From the NCBI RefSeq assembly GCF_029203305.1, contig NC_089467.1, positions 186,001-250,000 on the forward strand: DNA of 64,000 bases, read 5' to 3'. A program made the translations under genes and the position numbers. Source of the stretch: Yamadazyma tenuis. Lineage: Eukaryota; Ascomycota; Pichiomycetes; Serinales; Debaryomycetaceae. Position 1 is the first letter of the stretch. Every line of letters starts with the position of its first letter. The notes below the pieces were generated by a model that was not told the DNA's origin, did no database searches, and was given only the letters and a program-made list of their open reading frames with translations. Positions 58,038-64,000 of the stretch are shown here, in pieces.

Positions 58038-58352
58038 AGGGGCTCGGACTTGGGCCTATGTCTCCGCGCCGGGACCAATGTCGCGAAGATTGCTCCCCCA
58101 CGGACACGCCCACCGTGCGGCGTGACCCGATCAGGAAACCATAACACTTTATACCCCGGACTCTTGTCGGTGAGTTAATCGGACACGATAAGTTATCGTG
58201 AGGACAAGGAAAGCGTTTCCGCAGCAGGTACACGGTGGTTCCCAGATGTTGGAACAGAAGGCCAGTTGGCCACTAAGTACGCTGATTTCATTATTTATTA
58301 TCATTATCAATGTATACTATAACACTGTTTTGGCTAATGCCAATTTTTCTGT
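58038..58352. other. Convergent intergenic region between the Rua1-domain gene and ARDH
   Basis: This 315-bp spacer lies between two 3' ends. It is G+C-rich in its first half and AT-rich towards 58300. TTATCATTATCA near 58298 and runs of A/T fit transcript-end signals for ARDH. No RNA gene is recognised. Confidence 0.4.
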
Positions 58353-59186
58353 TTACCAGCACTCGTATCCACCATCAGCAACCAAGTTGTGACCGGTGGT
58401 GTAGCTGCTGGCAGAATCACTGGCCAAGTACAAAATACTTCCCACGAACTCTTTTGGCTCTGCCATTCTCTTCATGGGGATCTTACTCTCCCATGCTTCC
58501 TTCATCTCGGTGTGGCCGCTAATGACGTTTCTGGTCAATGGCGTCAAAATGTACCCAGGACTCAAGGTGTTGACTCTAATATTGTATTTGGCCCATTCAC
58601 AAGCCAAGGATCTAGCCAAGTGGATCACACCCGCCTTGGACATGTTATACATACACTGGGGTTGAGGGTCATTGACGATGGTTCCACTCATGGACCCAAT
58701 CAAAATAACCGATCCTCCCAAGTTGTTTTGGATCAAAGGTTTGGCGAACGCTTGTGACACGTAAAATGCTCCCAAGCCATTGACCTTCATGATTCCTTCG
58801 GCATTTTGAGCTGGGTACTCTTCTGCAGGGAAGTTTTCACAGTATCCGGCGGTGTTGATCAACAAGTCTGCGATTTTGCCGTGCTTTTCGTTGATAGCTG
58901 CAAATGTTTCTTCCACACTGGGATAGTCTCCAATGTTACAAGACCAAGCGGTAACCTGTCCGATAGGGAAACTGGCGCCTTTCAACTCTTCTTCTCCCCA
59001 TTGGACCACGTCCTTGGCGGCCTGTGTGGTTCTTTCCAAGTTCATGTCAATTAAGGCGATTTCAGCTCCTTGAGCCAATAAGGCTCTAGAGATCACGGAT
59101 GCCAACCCGCCTGAACCTCCAGTGATAATAGCAACTCTCCCATCCAATCTGAAGCTAGGGACCACGTTGTTGTAAGAAAAGTCCAT
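58353..59186 (-). CDS. ARDH: D-arabinitol 2-dehydrogenase (D-ribulose-forming), SDR family
   Basis: This enzyme interconverts D-arabinitol and D-ribulose with NAD(H), as known from CTG-clade yeasts. The 277-residue SDR chain begins MDFSYNNVVPSFRLDGRVAI. Its cofactor loop is TGGSGGLA (22-29), NTAG is at 111-114, the catalytic serine S165 is in IGSMSGT, and Y180/K184 are in MYNMSK. It ends LVADGGYECW. The sequence follows the known Candida/Scheffersomyces enzymes nearly along its whole length. ARDH is a CTG-clade trait, in keeping with the code evidence. The FGGY kinase at 41.7 kb could act on its product D-ribulose (inference). Confidence 0.95.
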   Translation of the reverse strand: MDFSYNNVVPSFRLDGRVAIITGGSGGLASVISRALLAQGAEIALIDMNLERTTQAAKDVVQWGEEELKGASFPIGQVTAWSCNIGDYPSVEETFAAINEKHGKIADLLINTAGYCENFPAEEYPAQNAEGIMKVNGLGAFYVSQAFAKPLIQNNLGGSVILIGSMSGTIVNDPQPQCMYNMSKAGVIHLARSLACEWAKYNIRVNTLSPGYILTPLTRNVISGHTEMKEAWESKIPMKRMAEPKEFVGSILYLASDSASSYTTGHNLVADGGYECW

Positions 59187-59788
59187 TGTTTAATGCTAAG
59201 GTTTTTTTTTTGTATCTGTTAAAATGTACTGTGGAAAAAATTTAGAAATGGGTCATCTGTTGAGTTTATATAGATTATCCAGCAGCGCCTGCACATGGGG
59301 GCTGCAAGCAGAACAAAAAGAATTTCGGAGGAAAATTTTTTGATGGAAGAAAAAGAAAAGTGGCAGGCGGGACTAAAATGTCGCGCTGCCCCCATGCACG
59401 CATCCGTCATGATCATCGTTTGCGGTTTGCAAGCGGCGCCGATATCCTCAGGACAGGGGTACCATCAGACGTGCAGGGATAGACATAGACATCATTCATT
59501 AGGAGAGGTTGCTATCTTGCTTGCTGTTTGCATACTAAGAGAGTATGTCCGATATTATTGCCACCACTCATATCGCCTGGCTCGCCTATGCAAAATTTGA
59601 CTTCTGTAGCACTACCAACGGTTTCCCAGTTGGTCAAAAGTTTTTCCGGGGAGCGTTCCTCTATGATCTCATTGTGATGTAATCACGCAAATAAAATTTC
59701 ATTCTCGATATCCAATCTACATATGCAGGGACCCAGATCTCCAATACCTTAGTTTAGCAACAAGATATTTGGTAGCATTGGGTTGAAA
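59187..59788. promoter_or_regulatory. ARDH promoter region with a 9-bp inverted repeat
   Basis: This 602-bp region is the upstream region of ARDH and the 3' end of MSS4. CATGGGGGC (59294-59302) and GCCCCCATG (59388-59396) form a perfect 9-bp inverted repeat with 85 bp between, 108-210 bp upstream of the ARDH ATG. Further CGG-type elements (TTTGCGGTTTGC, GCAAGCGGCGCC) follow at about 59417-59442. Such paired G-rich sites could bind a zinc-finger regulator such as a Mig1-like repressor; this is inferred. Confidence 0.5.
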
Positions 59789-61648
59789 CTAATCGGTCTT
59801 CTCCTTGGTGATGCCGTCCTTGATGAACTTGAGAAACCTGTCTCCGTACTCCGAGGCAGGCAATGACAGAACCGTTTCCCGAGTGTGACTGAGAGATCTC
59901 CAAAACGTCTCGAGCCGCTTTTTGAGAGAGTAACTGGTCAAAAAGTCAATTACTCCGAGATAATAGATGTCGCTTTCAGGCTCGTTGTTGACGTTGGTGG
60001 AACGAATTCCTCCGTCGTGACCGTAGAAAATGAATTTCGATCGACCTGGGTACACGTCCGTAGGAAGATCGGTGGGCTCGATGTACCGGGGGTTAGTTTT
60101 GATCACGTCGTGCATGTCGTGTGATTTGGGGTCGAATATGCTGAGCTTGGTTTTGGTAATGGACCCGCTGGTTTTATTTTTGGTATTGTGGATTCCCATG
60201 AGAAGGGAGTAGTCCATGACGTTGATACGTTTGAGAAGCTCCACGTCTTTTTGAAGTTGGTCCATAAACACCTTGCGCTTATGGGGGCCGAACTTTATGG
60301 CTTCGTGGTTTTCGAGCCAGTTTAAATCCTTCAACGGCTTAGTTTCTGCATCCTCAGCCTTGGTATATCGGCCCCATGTTGATCCCTTTAGGTCATACTT
60401 CAAGTGAATGTCTCTGTGGGGTGGGAAAAGGTTGTTCATCACAATAAAATGGACTTTTCTCTTGACCCCGTTGAGTAAAGGCATCTTCAACCGGTGTAAT
60501 CCGTATATTTGAGAAATCAAAGTATTGGGATTCGACTTCACATGGCTGTAGTATTCCTTGAGGATGCGGCGGAGCTGTTTGTGCTCTGAGTGGTGTATGG
60601 TTTTGATGATGAAGCGGAAATCTCTCGAATAGTAGAAAAATGACCCGCTCTTCCCCGGTGAACCCAATTCTGAAAGGATATATTTGCCAGTAATACTGAT
60701 TAAATAATCCGCTTGGTCCAATCCAAAGGTACTTCTCAAGTCCCTGAATACTTCAGGACAGTAGTCCTTAAATTTGAAGTCATACTTTGAAGACGGCGTC
60801 ATCTCGCTTCCGTCAGTGTTAAACGTCAACTTCGTGTATGATTTGAAGTCGCTGTCCGATATTTTTTTCATGACACCAGAGCAACGTGACACAGCCACTC
60901 GGATGCCCGTAAGCATGTTATAAGCCATAACGAAGTTCTCGTGACCCTCACTGATTTTGTTCCCGATCAACACCTTATCGTCGTCATAGAACTTCTGCTT
61001 GTTCTGGAGTTTTTTCAAGGTCAAGTTCCGTTTGACCAAAATGGACCCTCGCATGCGACTCACCTCCGTGTTGACAGAGTCCACGCTGGCGCGAGCCATT
61101 TGGGTGCCGGTATTGGTGACAATGAGGTTGTTATCAAAACTCTGTCTCTTTTTGAACTTGGTCATAAACGTATTTGTGGAGCTAATCGACTGGTTGTCCA
61201 ACTTGTAATTGAATATGTCATTGGTGGTGTGGCGCCTGAGAAAGTCGGGCCCACCTGACCCATGGTGTGGTCCGTTTCCTGGTCTATACTTGCTCGCGGA
61301 CTGGAGCTCTATGATTTTATCGGTTTCAGAACCAGGATTGGCGTCTAGCTGGGACTCATCGGCTCCTTCGTGGGTGTTTGCCACTTTGTGGTGGGGATCT
61401 ATCTCGTACAAATGGGACGATTTCGTGATGGAGTGATTGGAGTTGTTTGTAATTTGGTCGTTAGCGGAAGACGGAGACGTATCATTACTTAGAACGTCGA
61501 TGTTCAAGTGTTTGAGTGAACTGGGCGTCGATGGCAGTATATTTACATCTGAGGAAGATATAGAATGCTTTTTGGGCGGCTGGATGGAACAACTGGAATC
61601 AGGGTTCTGTCCTACTATCTCTGCCCTGAAGCTTTGGAGTTCAATCAT
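59789..61648 (-). CDS. MSS4: MSS4, phosphatidylinositol-4-phosphate 5-kinase
   Basis: Mss4 makes PI(4,5)P2 at the plasma membrane. The 619-residue protein starts with about 200 low-complexity residues (Ser/Asn-rich), then the PIPK core: DKVLIGNKISEGHENFVMAY, SYTKLTFNTDGSEM, YDFKFKDYCPEVFRDLRSTFG, ELGSPGKSGSFFYYSRDFRF (the IKTI catalytic lysine follows), FIVMNNLFPPHRDIHLKYDL, DLKGSTWGR and VMDYSLLMGIH. The N-terminus is short for the family (yeast Mss4 is 779 residues). An upstream AUG frame overlaps the start codon and may regulate it, or the true N-terminus could be extended by an unrecognised exon. Confidence 0.94.
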   Translation of the reverse strand: MIELQSFRAEIVGQNPDSSCSIQPPKKHSISSSDVNILPSTPSSLKHLNIDVLSNDTSPSSANDQITNNSNHSITKSSHLYEIDPHHKVANTHEGADESQLDANPGSETDKIIELQSASKYRPGNGPHHGSGGPDFLRRHTTNDIFNYKLDNQSISSTNTFMTKFKKRQSFDNNLIVTNTGTQMARASVDSVNTEVSRMRGSILVKRNLTLKKLQNKQKFYDDDKVLIGNKISEGHENFVMAYNMLTGIRVAVSRCSGVMKKISDSDFKSYTKLTFNTDGSEMTPSSKYDFKFKDYCPEVFRDLRSTFGLDQADYLISITGKYILSELGSPGKSGSFFYYSRDFRFIIKTIHHSEHKQLRRILKEYYSHVKSNPNTLISQIYGLHRLKMPLLNGVKRKVHFIVMNNLFPPHRDIHLKYDLKGSTWGRYTKAEDAETKPLKDLNWLENHEAIKFGPHKRKVFMDQLQKDVELLKRINVMDYSLLMGIHNTKNKTSGSITKTKLSIFDPKSHDMHDVIKTNPRYIEPTDLPTDVYPGRSKFIFYGHDGGIRSTNVNNEPESDIYYLGVIDFLTSYSLKKRLETFWRSLSHTRETVLSLPASEYGDRFLKFIKDGITKEKTD

Positions 61649-61850
61649 GGCATTCGGTTGCCTGGAGACGGATTCGAACAGGGTGAAATGAGTTGGAGAT
61701 TTGTATGCGTATGTATGGATCCCGTTTGGTATGGATTTGGGCTTCGATACGGTGGGTGTTGGGGGTTGACCTGTTCGCCAAGATGCTCCTTAAGTTTTCG
61801 ACTAGATTTTTGTTTGTGAAATTTGTGGCATTGTGTTGGTGCGCGGACAT
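61641..61850 (-). promoter_or_regulatory. Possible upstream ORF (69 codons) overlapping the MSS4 start
   Basis: An ATG at 61848-61850 opens a 69-codon frame that ends with TGA at 61641-61643, just past the MSS4 ATG (61646-61648): the junction reads CATGATTGA. If the MSS4 transcript starts upstream of 61850, ribosomes would reach MSS4 only by leaky scanning or re-initiation. It could also be chance or an exon of MSS4. I recognise no protein family in it. Confidence 0.3.
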
Positions 61851-62752
61851 CAGATGAGACTCATAGGCGAAACGGCGGCAGCGGGTGGAAGGAGAGAAAA
61901 GAGAAGAGTGGATGGGGCGACATTTGGGAAGATGATGGTTGGAAGAACAGGGTTATGTGGGTGTGAACCTGGGTCTAGATTTTGAGGTTAGAAGGCAAGG
62001 TGTATCTGTACTGTTTATCGTCTAGACCAATTTGTATTGCCTTAATCGTCTTTATTGCCTTTAAAGACTTTATTACCTTTGTGTATTCCATCCCCTGATG
62101 AAGCCGGGTATGTCAATTCCGGCCATTGATTGAGCACTATATACTTTAACTACACGGGTATTCAATTACTCACACGGCTATGTATGAGCTGGCTCAGTCA
62201 CATATTGGATAAGAAGTAGGTGTATGGGTCAGACCATCCAACTATGTAAATATCGAATCACGTATTACCACGCGTAGAACAAAGCTAATATAATCTATGG
62301 GTGTAGGGGTCAGCATCTAAAGCTCATCCGAAAGCTGCAAATTATGCGATGAGGGCCGAAGAGGTTATGGCGAGCAAACCGCTAACTCCGGGCACCTCAC
62401 CCCTGTTAGTAGAGGTGACTGCCGTAGTATCATGACAGGTAAAGTTCAGGTACCTGATAGGTCTACCCCCACATATCATGACGGACTTGCACTGTCATGG
62501 CCTCATGTCCAAGTGGATGGGTTGCCGCATCCGTCGTGAAGTTCCCGGTCGCGGACCGCCTATCCGAGCCATAAACCATCGCGAATATATCACTAATCCA
62601 CAGGCCCTTTGCCATCCTACTTATATCAAAGCACTCCTTCTTGGTTCAGACATTCCTTGGTGTGACTGCAACGCATATTCTCCCGTATAACCCCATATTA
62701 TAGACCCTCCGTGTGTTATCTAATACACCTACCACCACAGACACATATCAAG
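61649..62752. other. 1.1-kb divergent intergenic region between MSS4 and APD1
   Basis: This is the second-longest gene-free stretch after the candidate centromere and the left-edge region, but it differs from both: it is G+C-rich (28 of 60 in the line from 62401). It contains ACGCGT (62270-62275), a PAC-like GCGATGAG (62346-62353), a near-direct repeat GTGTATGGGTCAG / GTGTAGGGGTCAG (62220 and 62301), and a run of TATTGCCTTTA repeats at about 62036-62076. An ATG frame of 70 codons (62478-62690) looks non-coding. Confidence 0.4.
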
Positions 62753-63655
62753 ATGAGTTTTTTCAAGCGCTTTGTCCCATCGATAGATAAAAACTTCCAG
62801 CAAGAGCTCGAAGAAAGGCTGTTCGAGCAAAGTGAGTGTCCCATAGACTGTGGAACGTGTCACTTCAAATACCCGTCCTCCATCAAGGTGGACGAATCGT
62901 CCAAATTGTGGAACTCATCTTCACCATACGATATACATATCTTGATACCCACCAACAAAAGCAACTGGGAGCACAATGCGTTGGACGACGCGTCATTGCC
63001 GTTTGTCCAAACATTCAACAAGTGGGTCGACCATAACGCCTCACGCATCAGTGGGTTGCCCAAGCATAATGTCAAGGTTAACGTGTGCTCGTTGAGCTCA
63101 CCCGGACTTGAAAATGACCCCGCATACACGGACGGTACCAAGGGAGACTTGTTAGTGTTGCCGCAGTTTGTGTGGATCCGGAATGTCGACACTTCGGATC
63201 TCGACGCCGTTCTCCCGATATTGAGCAACTTGGCTGAGGCTACCACCAAACTGGAACTCCACTTGGGCCAAACCGGAGGCCTTGAGGTGCTGGTGGATCC
63301 CAACCAGTCGTGGATCTTTCTCTGCTCCCACCGGACGCGTGATAAGCGGTGTGGTGTCACGGCACCCATAATCAAAAAGGAAATCGATACATACACCCGG
63401 GACTTGGGATTCTACAGAGATTTTGGCGACGAGCGCCCTGGTGGCATTCAGGTGGCATACGTTAATCATGTTGGCGGCCACAAGTATGTGGCCAATGTAC
63501 TAATATATTTAAAAAGCAGCGGGAAAATGGTGTGGTTGGCCCGCATTGGCCCCACCAACGTCAAGCCCATCATCGACGAATGTGTGCTAGGTGGAGGGAA
63601 GGTGTGGGTAGATAACGTAAGGCTCATTCAGAAGTTCAAACCGGTTGATTGGTAG
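62753..63655 (+). CDS. APD1: APD1, thioredoxin-like ferredoxin (sucraseferredoxin-like family)
   Basis: Apd1 is a cytosolic protein with a C-terminal thioredoxin-like [2Fe-2S] ferredoxin domain bound by His and Cys ligands, implicated in oxidant and redox-drug resistance. The frame begins at GTG 62711; the first ATG is 62753, giving 300 residues (MSFFKRFVPS). An N-terminal CPIDCGTCHFKYPSS segment is followed by a region aligned with yeast Apd1 (IHILIPTNKSNWEHNAL). The C-terminal half has WIFLCSHRTRDKRCGVTAPI, AYVNHVGGHKYVANVLIYL and a final WLARIGPTNVKPI. The CSHRTRDKRCG and HVGGHK motifs hold the cluster ligands. The 3' end overlaps the next gene by 28 bp, antisense. Confidence 0.93.
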   Translation: MSFFKRFVPSIDKNFQQELEERLFEQSECPIDCGTCHFKYPSSIKVDESSKLWNSSSPYDIHILIPTNKSNWEHNALDDASLPFVQTFNKWVDHNASRISGLPKHNVKVNVCSLSSPGLENDPAYTDGTKGDLLVLPQFVWIRNVDTSDLDAVLPILSNLAEATTKLELHLGQTGGLEVLVDPNQSWIFLCSHRTRDKRCGVTAPIIKKEIDTYTRDLGFYRDFGDERPGGIQVAYVNHVGGHKYVANVLIYLKSSGKMVWLARIGPTNVKPIIDECVLGGGKVWVDNVRLIQKFKPVDW

Positions 63656-64000
63656 AACCGAAGAATGTTCAACCGGGTGATGAGTTGCTTCTTTTTCTGA
63701 GGATGGATCAAATGACCCGAAGTTTGAAGGAGGTTGCTGAGCCTAGTGATTTCACTGGCAACATCTGGAGCCTTATCGTGTAGATGTTGTTTATAAGTTA
63801 ATTTATGGAAAATCTTGGAATAGTAACTGGTTGCGAAATCAGATGGGTCGAGAGACTCGAGAGACTCGAGAAGCTTAACCGCCTGGGCCTGGGACCGGAT
63901 GGCAGAAATCTGTGATTCGAGGGTCAAGTTTCTTCCGGTAATGGAGTTCGTGGCATCGGGGAGTTGCAGGTTGATGAATTTCACGAGTTCAGAAAGGTTG
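63628..64000 (-). CDS. C-terminal part of a protein-disulfide-isomerase-like protein with ERp29c domain (partial)
   Basis: The frame is open from the right window edge (its apparent start at 63984 is only a GTG), so about 123 C-terminal residues are visible. The first residues, SELVKFINLQLPDATNSITG, look like the end of a thioredoxin a-type domain of PDI. The rest fits the all-helical ERp29 C-terminal domain (PF07749): ATSYYSKIFHKLTYKQ, EITRLSNLLQTSGHL, PQKKKQLITRLNILRFY. It ends STGLNF, without a KDEL/HDEL-like signal. It is convergent with APD1 and their stop regions overlap by 28 bp. The family call is moderately sure because only one domain is seen. Confidence 0.65.
   Translation of the reverse strand, partial: NLSELVKFINLQLPDATNSITGRNLTLESQISAIRSQAQAVKLLESLESLDPSDFATSYYSKIFHKLTYKQHLHDKAPDVASEITRLSNLLQTSGHLIHPQKKKQLITRLNILRFYQSTGLNF

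Noticed and set aside
62478..62690. 70-codon ATG frame upstream of APD1
   Set aside because: It has an ATG but no family, is rich in Cys/His/Arg in a random-looking way and lies in a promoter. It could be an upstream ORF, but there is no support.
1..64000. tRNA genes, rRNA, CRISPR arrays and bacterial-type operons
   Set aside because: No B-box (GGTTCGANNCC) with an acceptor fold was found in any spacer; the few TTCGA matches (5071, 41391, 61671) lack a cloverleaf. CRISPR is not expected and no spaced repeats were seen.

Overview
The window is nuclear DNA of a budding yeast (Saccharomycotina), almost certainly a CUG-Ser ("CTG clade") species. It carries intact yeast-type genes with short introns (GTATGT/GTACGA donors, TACTAAC-like branch points). 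At least two in-frame CTG codons fall where the family has serine: GTR2 codon 47, and EST2 codon 641 inside telomerase motif B'. The exact species cannot be named from this sequence. Where an open frame begins at TTG or GTG I moved the start to the first sensible ATG or joined it to an upstream exon. No tRNA, rRNA, CRISPR or intact transposon was recognised.

Layout. 1-10.8 kb: a DUF221 channel (partial), an RCR1/RCR2-type protein, SPO11 (one intron), IPP1, RAD57, MAF1 (intron after two codons) and two tandem ARA1-like aldo-keto reductases. 10.8-15.45 kb: a 4.65-kb gene-free, very AT-rich block. RCR, IPP1, RAD57 and MAF1 relatives all sit beside CEN2 or CEN4 in S. cerevisiae, so I propose this block as a candidate regional centromere. 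15.45-27.5 kb: an accessory metabolic block with a CREG-like secreted protein, a cytosolic aldehyde dehydrogenase, a secreted DUF1593 hydrolase-like protein divergent from an MFS sugar transporter, an NtaA-type FMN monooxygenase, an MDR reductase and a DUR3-type transporter.

28-36 kb: SFH1, NKP2, TAD3, EST2 and BUD6, whose S. cerevisiae relatives lie together at YLR315-YLR321; CDC25 and IMH1 (YLR310/YLR309) follow at 45-52 kb. Between them lie RLF2/CAC1, a sulfate permease, an FGGY kinase and BUR6. 52-64 kb: TYW3, DPS1, GTR2, a Rua1-C-domain regulator, D-arabinitol 2-dehydrogenase, MSS4, APD1 and the C-terminal end of an ERp29c-type protein disulfide isomerase.

Functional themes. Chromosome biology is well represented (SPO11, RAD57, NKP2, EST2, RLF2, SFH1, BUR6). 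So is growth signalling: CDC25 for Ras/cAMP, GTR2 for TORC1, MAF1 for Pol III repression downstream of TORC1, and MSS4 for PI(4,5)P2. Several promoters carry recognisable motifs: MCB/SCB boxes before RAD57, RLF2 and BUD6; Cbf1/Met31-like sites before the sulfate permease; PAC before TYW3 and RRPE before DPS1. Base composition changes strongly along the window, from about 22-33% G+C in the candidate centromere to about 45-58% beyond 57 kb (hand counts of single lines).
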